DNA from: 2-02-FULL-55-14 sp964581115 | GTDB taxonomy: Bacteria; Bacteroidota; Ignavibacteria; UBA10030 | DNA length: 64,000 nucleotides | Direction of reading: 5' to 3' | Assembly (NCBI GenBank): GCA_964581115.1 | Contig: CAZOMY010000011.1 | Span: 1-64,000 of the forward strand | In this document: positions 38,996-47,380 of the stretch, one piece after another | Layout of the letters: the number at the start of each line of letters is the position of its first letter | Numbering within the stretch: position 1 is the first letter of the stretch | Translations under genes and position numbers: made by a program | Notes under the pieces: generated by a model | What the model saw: only the letters and a program-made list of their open reading frames with translations | The model's database searches: none | What the model was told of the DNA's origin: nothing

Positions 38996-39762
38996 AATCG
39001 CTCTTGCAGCTTCTCATCGCGGCTGAGCGAGGAGGGTGCCGCTTCGCGCGCGTCGGCGAAATAGCGACCGGTGACCCCCTCTACAAGCGGCGAGGTGGCC
39101 AGGAAGATCGTTGTCTCAGCGCCGCGGGCGACGGAAGCACCGCTCATATTGAACCCGGCCTTGAGCAGCTTGGTGGTGATGACGCCCGGATGAAGCGAAT
39201 TCGATGCGATGCCTTCCTTCTGCGTTCTCCGGGCCAGTGCATTCGAGAACAGAACGTTGGCGAGCTTGGATGCGGCGTACGAGCGATAGGGAGAGAAAAC
39301 CGCTGAGTCGTTGATCGTGTCGAGATCGAAGGCTCCTCGCGTGTGAGCAACGGAACTGACGTGGATCACGCGGGCGGATGACGCGGCGCGCAGACGGTCG
39401 AGCAGGAGGTTCGTCAGAAGGAAGTGTGCGAGATGATTCACGGCAAAGGTCATCTCGAACCCATCGGCGCTACGCTCGAAGTCGTTCATGTAGACCCCGG
39501 CGTTGTTTGCGAGCACCTTCAGGGACGGAGCCGCGGCTCGAACATCTTCAGCGAGACGACGCACCTCGGTCAACGACGACAGGTCGGCATGGACCGGTTC
39601 CAGCTTCGCCGCCATGACCTTGCTGCGGATCTCATCGCACGTCTTCGATGCCTTAGCGGCGGTACGGCCGTGCACGAAGACGCGAAATCCCCGCGCCGCG
39701 AGCTCCGTCGCGGTCTGCTTGCCGATGCCGTCCGTCGCGCCGGTGATGAGGACTGTGTCCAC
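38962..39762 (-). CDS. SDR-family oxidoreductase (retinol-dehydrogenase-like)
   Basis: 266 residues. The cofactor motif TGATDGIGKQTA is near the N-terminus, the NNAG motif in VLANNAGVYMND, and the YRSYAASKLAN tetrad (Tyr and Lys of YxxxK) after VIHVSSVAH. This composition is typical of WWOX/retinol-dehydrogenase-like SDRs, NADP-linked reductases of uncertain substrate. It overlaps the VUT gene by 34 bases and lies 104 bases after pntB, with a heptad array between. Confidence 0.88.
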   Translation of the reverse strand: MDTVLITGATDGIGKQTATELAARGFRVFVHGRTAAKASKTCDEIRSKVMAAKLEPVHADLSSLTEVRRLAEDVRAAAPSLKVLANNAGVYMNDFERSADGFEMTFAVNHLAHFLLTNLLLDRLRAASSARVIHVSSVAHTRGAFDLDTINDSAVFSPYRSYAASKLANVLFSNALARRTQKEGIASNSLHPGVITTKLLKAGFNMSGASVARGAETTIFLATSPLVEGVTGRYFADAREAAPSSLSRDEKLQERLWERSAAWTGL

Positions 39763-39778
39763 GCGAAAATCAGGTGGA

Positions 39779-39813
39779 GAGATCAGAGGTCAGAGGCCAG
39801 AGGACAAAGGGCA
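39779..39813. repeat. 7-bp tandem array (GAGGNCA)
   Basis: Five in-register heptamers: GAGATCA, GAGGTCA, GAGGCCA, GAGGACA, AAGGGCA. It is located between the SDR start and the pntB stop. The consensus overlaps that of the degenerate array at 30356. Confidence 0.7.
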
Positions 39814-39865
39814 GATTCATGTCGAGAACATCATGATGACCTTGACGGGAGACGATCCACCTCCC

Positions 39866-41266
39866 TTATCGCTTCATCATTCCAACCAGGTTCGTCAGCG
39901 TGGCCTTTGCGTCGCCGAAGACCATCATCGTGTTCTTCTGATAGAAGAGCTCGTTGTCCTCGCCGGCAAAGCCGGGATTCAAACTCCGCTTGCAGACCAT
40001 GACGGTGCGGGCCTTGTCGGCATTGAGGATCGGCATGCCGTAGAGCGGACTGTTCTTCTTGTGCCGCGCGCCGGGATTGACGACGTCGTTGGCGCCGATG
40101 ACGAGAGCGACGTCGGTGTTCTGGAAGTCGTCGTTGATCTGGTCCATTTCCAGCAACAGGTCGTACGGCACATTCGCCTCGGCCAACAGTACATTCATGT
40201 GGCCCGGCATCCGTCCGGCAACGGGGTGGATGGCGTAGCGGACCTCGACGCCCCGTGCGACGAGCAATGAAGCCAATTCCTGAAGAACATGCTGGGCCTG
40301 GGCGACGGCGAGACCGTAGCCGGGGACGATGATGACCGACTGTGCATTCTCAAGTATTGAGGCGATATCGTCGGGCGTGTACCGGATGACGGTCTTCTGT
40401 TCGCCCGCGGTCTCGTCGGGACTGTAGTCGGCGCCGACGCCGGCGAACAGAACGTTCGCCAGCGACCGATTCATCGCCTTGCACATGATGTCGGTGAGGA
40501 TGATACCCGAGGTTCCGACGAGCGTGCCGGTGATGATGAGGACGTTGTTACCTAGGACGAATCCTGTCATCGCGCCGGCGAGTCCCGAATACGAATTCAT
40601 CAGCGAGATGACGACAGGCATGTCGGCGCCGCCAATAGGGATGACGCTTGTCACGCCCAACACGGCCGAAAGGCCGATGATCGCCAGCGGTAGATACCAC
40701 AGCGAGGGATCGGCCACGAAGAATCCCCCCATGACGATGATCGCAAACAGAATGGCGGCATTGATCTGCTTCTGCATCGGATACAGAATCGGAGCGCTTT
40801 TCATGACGCCGTGAAGCTTGGCCGCCGCTACGAAACTTCCGACGATCGTCACCGTGCCGATAAGAACGCTCAGAACGATCGTAATGAGAATGACGAGATC
40901 GACCTCACCGCCGGCCCAGACATTGATAGCCGTGTTACCTGACAGCCGAAGGTATTCGGCGTACGCGACCAACGTCGAAGCGCCGCCACCAAGACCGTTG
41001 AGAACGCCGACCATCTGAGGCATATCGGTCATCTGTACGCGGACGGCCAAAACGACACCGACGGCGGAACCGATAAGCAGGCCAACGACGATGTATTCGA
41101 ACGACAGGATCTTCTGGTCCATTAGCGTGACGACGATGGCCAGGAGCATCCCGAAGCTGCTGAGGACGTTTCCGCGCCGCGCCGTGCGGGCGGAAGAGAG
41201 CATCTTGAGCCCGAGGATGAAGCAGACGGAGGCGAAAAGATATGCCAGGAGTGCGAAGGTGCTCAT
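39866..41266 (-). CDS. pntB: NAD(P) transhydrogenase beta subunit
   Basis: 466 residues from the ATG at 41266 (MSTFALLAYLFASVCFILGLKML), which overlaps the preceding stop (ATGA). The long frame beginning further upstream is spurious. About eight transmembrane helices are followed by the NADP(H)-binding domain III with VIIVPGYGLAVAQAQH, MPGHMNVLLAEANVPYD, DVALVIGANDVVNPGA and GMPILN. With the two alpha parts it forms a proton-translocating transhydrogenase that makes NADPH from NADH. Confidence 0.97.
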   Translation of the reverse strand: MSTFALLAYLFASVCFILGLKMLSSARTARRGNVLSSFGMLLAIVVTLMDQKILSFEYIVVGLLIGSAVGVVLAVRVQMTDMPQMVGVLNGLGGGASTLVAYAEYLRLSGNTAINVWAGGEVDLVILITIVLSVLIGTVTIVGSFVAAAKLHGVMKSAPILYPMQKQINAAILFAIIVMGGFFVADPSLWYLPLAIIGLSAVLGVTSVIPIGGADMPVVISLMNSYSGLAGAMTGFVLGNNVLIITGTLVGTSGIILTDIMCKAMNRSLANVLFAGVGADYSPDETAGEQKTVIRYTPDDIASILENAQSVIIVPGYGLAVAQAQHVLQELASLLVARGVEVRYAIHPVAGRMPGHMNVLLAEANVPYDLLLEMDQINDDFQNTDVALVIGANDVVNPGARHKKNSPLYGMPILNADKARTVMVCKRSLNPGFAGEDNELFYQKNTMMVFGDAKATLTNLVGMMKR

Positions 41267-41568
41267 TGGGCACCTCCGCGGCCGCGGCCGTCCTTCTTGA
41301 ACATCTTTAGCATCCGGTCGGTCACGAGATAGCCCCCGACCACATTGACCGTGGCGAAGATGACGGCCACCGTACCGAGTATCACGGAAAGCCCGCCGTG
41401 TCCTTCGCCGGCCGCGATGAGCGATCCGACAAGCGTAATGCCGGAGATCGCGTTGGAACCGGACATCAGCGGCGTATGCAAGAGCGGCGGGACCTTGCTG
41501 ATGATCTCCACGCCGACGAAGGTGGCGAGGACGAAGACGTAGATCGATACCATCAACGCGTCGGACAT
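41263..41568 (-). CDS. pntAB: NAD(P) transhydrogenase alpha subunit, membrane part
   Basis: 101 residues with three hydrophobic helices (VSIYVFVLATFVGVEIISKVPPLLHTPLMSGSNAISGITLVGSLIAAG...). It matches domain II of the alpha chain when alpha is split into two proteins, as in Rhodospirillum. It lies 3 bases after pntAA and overlaps pntB by 4. Confidence 0.95.
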   Translation of the reverse strand: MSDALMVSIYVFVLATFVGVEIISKVPPLLHTPLMSGSNAISGITLVGSLIAAGEGHGGLSVILGTVAVIFATVNVVGGYLVTDRMLKMFKKDGRGRGGAQ

Positions 41569-41571
41569 CGC

Positions 41572-42717
41572 TTACTTGCCTCCTTTCCCGAGCATCGCCC
41601 GGACCGCCTCGTTGACGACCGCGCCGCCCCGGGTGAGGCACGAGGATGCGAGGATCTCTTCGGTGGGGTCCGTCGGCGCGTCGGCCTTGGGATACATGTG
41701 CTTGAGCAGGTTGAAAACGTTGCGAGAATACATGTTGCTGGCGTCGACCGGAAGCAAGGCGGGTAGGTTGACGGCTCCGATGATCTTCACCCCGTGTTTG
41801 ACAACGGTCTTGCCGGCGACGGTCAACTCGCAGTTACCGCCCGTTTCGGCTGCCAGGTCGACGATGACAGAGCCTGACGGCATCTGCTTGACCATGTCAG
41901 CCGTCACGAGGATCGGAGCTTTCTTGCCGAAGATCTGCGCCGTCGTGATGAGGGCGTTCACCTTCGGCAGGCGAGCAGCGATGGCGACCCGTTCAGCCTT
42001 CAAAAAGGCGTCGGACTGTTCCTTCGCGTACCCCCCCGTTGTCTCCACATCTTCCTTGGGCAGCTCCATCTCGACAAAAGCGGCTCCGAGGCTCTTGACC
42101 TGGTCCTTCACGGCCGGACGCGGGTCGAACGCTTCAACCTTGGCACCGAGGCGCTTGGCTGTAGCGATCGCCTGCAGACCGGCGACGCCGACTCCGAGGA
42201 TCAGCACCGTGGCCGGCGAGACGGTGCCGGCAGCGGTCATCAGCATCGGATACATCTTACCGACCTCCGATGCCGCGATCAGCACGGCTTTGTAGCCGGC
42301 GACCGTGGCCATCGACGAGAGAGCATCCATGCTCTGTGCTCGGCTGATGCGGGGGATGTATTCCATCGCATAGGCCGTCACCTTGCGGGCTGCGATCGCC
42401 TTGATGAGCGCCGCATTTGTGGCAGGGGAGAGGAAGCAGATGAGAGACGTGTTGGCGCGGAGTTTCTTGACCTCGACGGGACTGGGAGGCTGGACCTTGA
42501 CGAGCAGGTCTGCGCCTTTGATCACCGCGTCAGCCGAGGGGACGATCTTGGCTCCCGCCTTCTGATAGTCGGCATCGGAGAATCCGGCAGCTACACCGGC
42601 GCCGGCTTGTACAAGAACGACGTGCTTCTCTTTGACCACTTGCCCGGCGCTCTGTGGAACCAGAGCGACCCGAGTCTCCCGGATGGCGGTCTCTTTTAAG
42701 ACACCGATCGTTGGCAT
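41572..42717 (-). CDS. pntAA: NAD(P) transhydrogenase alpha subunit, NAD-binding part
   Basis: 381 residues. Alanine-dehydrogenase-like start (MPTIGVLKETAIRETRVALVPQSAG), Rossmann motif VLILGVGVAGLQAIATAKRLGAKVEAFDPR, and the domain I region with GGYAKEQSD. It binds NAD(H) on the cytoplasmic side and begins the pntAA-pntAB-pntB operon. Its promoter must lie in the repeat-containing region upstream. Confidence 0.96.
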   Translation of the reverse strand: MPTIGVLKETAIRETRVALVPQSAGQVVKEKHVVLVQAGAGVAAGFSDADYQKAGAKIVPSADAVIKGADLLVKVQPPSPVEVKKLRANTSLICFLSPATNAALIKAIAARKVTAYAMEYIPRISRAQSMDALSSMATVAGYKAVLIAASEVGKMYPMLMTAAGTVSPATVLILGVGVAGLQAIATAKRLGAKVEAFDPRPAVKDQVKSLGAAFVEMELPKEDVETTGGYAKEQSDAFLKAERVAIAARLPKVNALITTAQIFGKKAPILVTADMVKQMPSGSVIVDLAAETGGNCELTVAGKTVVKHGVKIIGAVNLPALLPVDASNMYSRNVFNLLKHMYPKADAPTDPTEEILASSCLTRGGAVVNEAVRAMLGKGGK

Positions 42718-43130
42718 AGGTACTCCCTGGGTAGGATCGACAAACGAACCGTCAATCTAGCGCAAAGTGTGGGAAAAGGAAAGGTGGAGCGGGTAGAGAT
42801 CTGGGTGGATTAGGCAGTAGACAGGAATTATCGGCCTGAGATCAAAGACCGTATGCAGTAAGCAGGAACTCACAGGTTGTGGGCGGGCAGAGGTCCAATG
42901 ACAAAGAACAGAGGATCTGTTTTCATGAATACCCTCCTGAGTGGTCCCCAAAGCACCTGCTTACTGCCCATGCCCTCACCCCGACCCCCGTTTCTCCACC
43001 GCGATCCCACAGCCGCAATGATGGCGATCGCGAGCGTGGTGAGATTGGCGAGATACAGTTCGAGGCCGAGCGAATACGACCCGGCTCTCACCACGGCCAG
43101 CAACAGCGCCGCGATGATGAGCGATCGGAC
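42718..43130. other. Gene-poor region with palindromic element and doubtful small ORF
   Basis: 413 bases. It contains the pntAA upstream region, the 113-base palindromic element (42855-42967), and a same-frame continuation of the small membrane ORF that follows. From 43130 downwards this continuation codes for VRSLIIAALLLAVV...LANLTTLAIAIIAA, a second pair of hydrophobic segments, but has only a TTG (43103) as possible start. Its tail runs into the repeat element. No secure gene is called here. Confidence 0.4.
42855..42967. repeat. Palindromic dispersed element, copy 1
   Basis: A perfect 12-base inverted repeat, GCAGTAAGCAGG (42855) and CCTGCTTACTGC (42956), bounds 113 bases. Copy 2 at 61745 has the same left arm, a right arm with one C/T change and an almost equal length. 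The interiors share short blocks such as CAGGTTG, TCCAATG and GGATCT. Confidence 0.75.
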
Positions 43131-43319
43131 TCACCGGGGCCATGCATCCGTAGAATCTTCGCGCTTGAAGCGGAGGAAGAGAACGGCGGCGGCGAACACG
43201 AAGAGGAACGACTCGGCTTTCATGACGGCGTCGAAATCAAAGTCGAGCCAGAAACGGACGGAAACATCAAGGACCACGAGAACCAGCAGTGCGGTGGTCC
43301 AGAATCGGCGGGATGTCAT
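43131..43319 (-). CDS. Small membrane protein, hypothetical (possibly 5' part of a broken gene)
   Basis: 62 residues from the ATG at 43319: two hydrophobic helices (TTALLVLVVLDVSVRFWL and SFLFVFAAAVLFLRF) and a charged end. No family was recognised. The same frame continues after its TGA with further hydrophobic sequence, so it is either one of two adjacent small membrane genes or a gene interrupted by a stop. Moderate coding signal. Confidence 0.45.
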   Translation of the reverse strand: MTSRRFWTTALLVLVVLDVSVRFWLDFDFDAVMKAESFLFVFAAAVLFLRFKREDSTDAWPR

Positions 43320-43453
43320 GGTGTCAGTTCTTGCTGCGTGGTGCTTGACGTTGGGCGCTGGCGATCGGCATTGGTGGAGCCCGATGCAAACCCCAAGTTC
43401 CAGGACCAATTCTCAAACGCCAAGCGCCAAGAACGGAAGGAAGTAAGGATCAC

Positions 43454-43942
43454 CTACGGCGCTCCCCTTTGTTCCCCCGGTTCATCCGTGTATGCCACCG
43501 ACACGATCCGCCATCGACCAACGTGCTTCATCCACGTGAATGCGTCGATGCCTCGCCAGGTCAAGATGGATGCGGAATCTCCGAAGCGAGCCTCATAGCG
43601 GTCCCAAACGTGGGCCAAGTTGGCAACAACCCGGGTCTCGTGCGACAGGAGCCGTTCCTCAAAGATCGGCTTGCTGTCAGGTCCTTCGGCGATACTTGCC
43701 AGGAAGGACTCGATCGTCATCACCGCAACTCGGGGTTCTGCTTCACCCGGTGTCCGCCAAACGGTGGTCAAAGTTGCCTGAGGCCAGAAGTGATCGCGAT
43801 ACGCCGCCCAATCCCTCGCGCTCATGTCGTGGTAATATTGTGCGACGACGGAATCGAGCTCACGCGCGGCCGGATCGGCGGTCGGGCGATCAGACCGACA
43901 AGCGCATAACCCGATGGAGAGACAGAGAATCAGAGGGCGCAT
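43454..43942 (-). CDS. NTF2-like (SnoaL/DUF4440-type) lipoprotein
   Basis: 162 residues. A short signal peptide ends in LCAC (Cys15), so it is probably lipidated. The remainder has the NTF2-like layout: helix ARELDSVVAQYYHDMSARDWAAYRDHFWPQATLT, then strands ending in DAFTWMKHVGRWRIVSVAYTDEP. Such domains occur in SgcJ/EcaC-like and DUF4440 proteins, which bind small hydrophobic ligands or act as steroid-isomerase-like enzymes. The function is unassigned. Confidence 0.7.
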   Translation of the reverse strand: MRPLILCLSIGLCACRSDRPTADPAARELDSVVAQYYHDMSARDWAAYRDHFWPQATLTTVWRTPGEAEPRVAVMTIESFLASIAEGPDSKPIFEERLLSHETRVVANLAHVWDRYEARFGDSASILTWRGIDAFTWMKHVGRWRIVSVAYTDEPGEQRGAP

Positions 43943-44102
43943 TAGGCTCCTGAGCGAAAACCAGAGATTCCGAATCGTCCTTTACACGCAAGAACAGAGC
44001 CGAAGCAGGACGTTCGGAATGACGAGAGGAGCGCCCAAGCACCAATCTTCAGAATCTTGGCGGACGTGATCATAGGTTCTCTATCTCTGTGCTGCGCAAG
44101 CT

Positions 44103-46418
44103 TCAGATCAGCAGGTGCTTGAACCTCTGATATCCATACGACACACCCAGCAGGATGGCCCCCAACCCGATGAACGATACGATCCGGTAGCCGGTCTCGA
44201 GCGACGAGAGGTCATAGAGAAAGATCTTGAAGATCGTCAGGCCGAACAAACCGATCGCCATGAGGCGAAGTCCTCGATTCGAACGCCAGAAACCCGCAGC
44301 CATTAGCGTCACCGAATAGAGCAACCACACCGCCGAGATCGCCAATTGCTGTACGTCGAGCAGGTCGGCCAAGGGCGCCGGTCCTGCATCGCGTGCTGCC
44401 ACGACGAATCGCTCGAACCAGTCGCGCGCTTCACCGGTCAGCATTGAGAACACCACAGCGACCCCCGCGACGGCCAGAACTTGCGGCAATGCAGCCACCC
44501 CACGCAGAGGTTCCGGGTGTCGACGCGCAACATACGCACACGACAGGAGCAGCCCCGCGCCGACCAGCATTGTCAGGACGCGCACATTCAGGATCGGTTG
44601 ATGGAGGTCGATCACGGGGACAGAAACCCCGCGGAACGCCAACAGCATCGCTCCCACGCCGAGCAGGAACACACCGAGTCCGACCAATGGCGGGAGCGCA
44701 CGTCGCACCCCCACCATAAACGCCGCTGCGCCGAGCAACACCCACAGCGTACCAAGAAAGAGCAGCGAGAGGAACCAGCGGAAGGCAATCGGGTCGGGAT
44801 CGAGGTCCAACCGCCAGACGCGCAGCAGGTCGTTGACCTCCACCGTGACGAGCAAGGCGAGCGTTCCAGCGGCGACCAGCAGGAACAAGTGACGTTCGGC
44901 CTTTCGGGGATGACCGGACGGCAGCGCCAGGAAGCCCAGAAGAGCCCCCGCGATCAATCCAAGGTATCCGATGGTTCTCCAGCTCAGGACCGGGGTAAAA
45001 TCGCGCACACTGAGCGCCGCCAGTGCGCCATCGACGCTAAGTAACTGCACGATCGCGAGGAGGAGAACGACGGCCCCGGAAATGAAGAGGTGCGGCCAGT
45101 CGCGGAGCCGCCCGACCGCCACAGCGAGCCAAGCAAGGACCGCCCATGCCGCAGTGTCGGGAAAATCAGCGAAGATCCATTCCGTTCCGATGCACCAGAG
45201 GACGAGTGTGATCAGGGTCATGGTGAGGACATACGCGCGCCCGGTGTTGCTGCCGCGTCGTACAAGCCACAGCGGATACGCAGCTCCAAGGAGCACAAGA
45301 ATGACGCCCGCCTGCGTTTCAGACTCATGATGTACGACGAGCGTGACAGCGATGAGGGTGAGCAGAGCATTGATGACAAGGGTCGCGCCGCGCGTCCGGT
45401 TGAAGGGAATCGAGAGTCGGGTCTGCAGGTGGTCGGCCGCGACGAATAACGCCCAGAAGACCAGGATAAAGAAGAGCGTGGGCGCATACGCATCGTTCGA
45501 GTATGCATTGATGTGCCAGACGACATACCAGAGCCATGTGCCCACTGCTGTCAACGGTTGCAGTAGCGACCACGAAGGCATCCGTACGGTCAATCCGAGG
45601 AGGCCGACCGTCAACAGGGCCAGATAGCCGAAGAGCTTGACCTCATTCGGTTCGCCGGCGCTCAGCATCCAGGGCGTCAGGTAACCGCCCGCCCAGCCGA
45701 GCAGCGCGACAGCAAACGACCGATACTGGATACCTTGTACAAGGGCCAGCACGGTCACCCCCGTCATGATGATGAATGAAGGGATCTGCGGCAGCAGTAC
45801 GTAGAAATTGTATGTTGCGTAAACGCTCAAATAGAGAATGCCGATACCAGAGCCGACGAGGCCTTGCGAGAACACGATGAATCCCTTCTGATGCGTACGG
45901 CGCGCAAAGGCAAGGAAGGTGATACCAGCAGCTGCTCCGATCAGAACTCGCACCGGTTCGGAGATCCAATCATTGTCGAAGGCATGCTTCAGGAAAAACC
46001 CAATGCCGACGATGATCGCAAGGGCGCCGATACGGTTGAGGAGGCGACCGCCGACGAAGGCTTCCCATTCTTCGCGAGTGCGAGTGGGCGTAGAGGCGGT
46101 AGCGGGTATTGGAGAAGAGGGATCGGGGACGCGGGACTCGTGAACTGGAGCTCGCAGTTCGGAAATGCGGGCTGGTTCATCCGGGGTCAGCGAAAGCGCG
46201 GGCCGCTCCTGCTCTTGTTGGGTGGGCGTCGGTTGCTTCACTGAAAGTCCGCGCACCGAGCGTTCGAGAAGCGACATCCGGTCCTCGAGTTGCTGAAGTC
46301 GACGGCCCATCAAGACCGACCTGACGACCAGGAAGACGATCAGGCCGACGAAGGCAAAGAAAAGGAAGGACAAGAATGCGACCACGAGACCTCCGAAAAG
46401 TCGAGCAAAGGTAATCAA
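44103..46418 (-). CDS. DUF2339 multi-pass membrane protein
   Basis: 771 residues. An N-terminal helix and a coiled-coil-like stretch (RRLQQLEDRMSLLERSVRGL) are followed by a low-complexity linker. The DUF2339 opening WEAFVGGRLLNRIGALAIIVGIGFFLKHAFDNDWI comes next, with about 20 transmembrane segments to the end. The family is predicted integral membrane and of unknown function, usually 700-1000 residues. The linker contains heptad-type DNA (46119-46139) that reads as ESRVPDP, matching the GGGACTC repeat family found between genes nearby. Confidence 0.9.
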   Translation of the reverse strand: MITFARLFGGLVVAFLSFLFFAFVGLIVFLVVRSVLMGRRLQQLEDRMSLLERSVRGLSVKQPTPTQQEQERPALSLTPDEPARISELRAPVHESRVPDPSSPIPATASTPTRTREEWEAFVGGRLLNRIGALAIIVGIGFFLKHAFDNDWISEPVRVLIGAAAGITFLAFARRTHQKGFIVFSQGLVGSGIGILYLSVYATYNFYVLLPQIPSFIIMTGVTVLALVQGIQYRSFAVALLGWAGGYLTPWMLSAGEPNEVKLFGYLALLTVGLLGLTVRMPSWSLLQPLTAVGTWLWYVVWHINAYSNDAYAPTLFFILVFWALFVAADHLQTRLSIPFNRTRGATLVINALLTLIAVTLVVHHESETQAGVILVLLGAAYPLWLVRRGSNTGRAYVLTMTLITLVLWCIGTEWIFADFPDTAAWAVLAWLAVAVGRLRDWPHLFISGAVVLLLAIVQLLSVDGALAALSVRDFTPVLSWRTIGYLGLIAGALLGFLALPSGHPRKAERHLFLLVAAGTLALLVTVEVNDLLRVWRLDLDPDPIAFRWFLSLLFLGTLWVLLGAAAFMVGVRRALPPLVGLGVFLLGVGAMLLAFRGVSVPVIDLHQPILNVRVLTMLVGAGLLLSCAYVARRHPEPLRGVAALPQVLAVAGVAVVFSMLTGEARDWFERFVVAARDAGPAPLADLLDVQQLAISAVWLLYSVTLMAAGFWRSNRGLRLMAIGLFGLTIFKIFLYDLSSLETGYRIVSFIGLGAILLGVSYGYQRFKHLLI
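46119..46139. repeat. Heptad repeat remnant inside DUF2339 gene
   Basis: GGGATCG, GGGACGC, GGGACTC: three heptads of the GGGACTC (= GAGTCCC) family, within the linker-coding part of the DUF2339 gene. The arrays at 61243 and 63196 use the same unit. Confidence 0.6.
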
Positions 46419-46528
46419 CGGGAAGAGGATATGCCCCGTCGGGCGTAGTTGGGATCGATGGAAGCCCGTGGAACGAGAGTTTTAGGATTCCCATTTCTGA
46501 CAATTTGGCGTACAAAGAAGGATTTAAC

Positions 46529-46557
46529 TTGACAGGTCGACAGATCCTAATTAAACT
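46529..46557 (+). promoter_or_regulatory. Candidate promoter of the GntR regulator
   Basis: TTGACA at 46529-46534 and TAAACT at 46552-46557 are separated by 17 bases, a good sigma70-like spacing. TAAACTTG also resembles a Bacteroidetes-type -7 element. It lies 29 bases before the ATG at 46586. Confidence 0.5.
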
Positions 46558-46560
46558 TGT

Positions 46561-46581
46561 CATACATCATACATCATACAT
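46561..46581 (+). repeat. CATACAT x3 heptad array in GntR leader
   Basis: Three exact CATACAT copies immediately precede the ATG (46586) of the GntR gene and occupy the place where a Shine-Dalgarno sequence would be. No purine-rich ribosome-binding site is seen there. Confidence 0.8.
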
Positions 46582-46585
46582 CAAC

Positions 46586-47347
46586 ATGACTGCATTCAGC
46601 GCAATAGCGAAGACGACTCAGGTCAGCAAGTTGGTCGAGGCGCAGATCGAGGAGGCGATCATGAGCAGGCGATTCGAGCCCGGCTCAAAGCTTCCGACAG
46701 AGAACGCGCTTTGTCAGCAATTCGGGGTCAGTCGTACGGCGGTGCGCGAGGCGCTACGAATGCTGAGTGCGCGGGGACTCATCAGGATCAACAAAGGGAA
46801 GGGCATCTTCGTCCAGCAGATCTCCGCCGATACCGTAACGGCCCCGTTGCAACTCTTCCTGACCCTCACTTCCGATCGTCACCACGTTCTCGACATTGTC
46901 CACGCGCGACAGATCATCGAGCCTCCCATTGCAGCGTCAGCCGCATTGCACCATACGGACGAAGACGCGAGGCAACTCGAGCGCGACCATCACGCGCTTG
47001 AAGCCTCGACGGATGACTTCGTCCAGCTCGCGCACCTCGACATGGTCTTTCACCTCTCGATCGCGCGTGCATCGGAGAACTCGATCATTCCACTCATTCT
47101 CGAGCCGATCCACCGCCTGCTTCCGCAGATCAAATCGTCCGTGTACGCAAGCGTGAGCGATGCGAAGAATTCGGCCGTCATCTGGCACCGCCGGATCCTT
47201 GACGCGATCCTTCGGCGCGATGCCGATGGGGCGCGCAAGGCGATGGAGGAACACCTGCTGATCGCAGAGGAGCACGCAAAACAGATGCTGGCGGCGAAGG
47301 AAGAAGAGCGGCGCGCGACGACGCGGAACGAGAAGGCCACCCGTTAG
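46586..47347 (+). CDS. FadR-type GntR transcriptional regulator
   Basis: 253 residues from the ATG at 46586 (MTAFSAIAKTTQVSKLVEAQIEEAI). The longer frame from 46505 would run through the promoter and repeat. The winged helix has LPTENALCQQFGVSRTAVREALRMLSARGLIRINKGKGIFV, an N-terminal GntR domain. The FCD effector domain has the metal-ligand pattern DMVFHLSIARASEN and the W/HRRILDAILRRDADGARKAMEEHL stretch. FCD-GntR proteins commonly control uronate and sugar-acid catabolism. It opens the locus and is the likely local repressor, with a sugar-acid such as KDG or DEH as a plausible but unproven effector. Confidence 0.92.
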   Translation: MTAFSAIAKTTQVSKLVEAQIEEAIMSRRFEPGSKLPTENALCQQFGVSRTAVREALRMLSARGLIRINKGKGIFVQQISADTVTAPLQLFLTLTSDRHHVLDIVHARQIIEPPIAASAALHHTDEDARQLERDHHALEASTDDFVQLAHLDMVFHLSIARASENSIIPLILEPIHRLLPQIKSSVYASVSDAKNSAVIWHRRILDAILRRDADGARKAMEEHLLIAEEHAKQMLAAKEEERRATTRNEKATR

Positions 47348-47380
47348 CTGCAAAGAACACAGAGACCGCGACGAAGGGAC

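Noticed and set aside
41267..41641. N-terminal extension of pntB
   Set aside because: Overlaps pntAB in another frame and is Arg-rich; the ATG at 41266 overlaps the pntAB stop and matches the family start.
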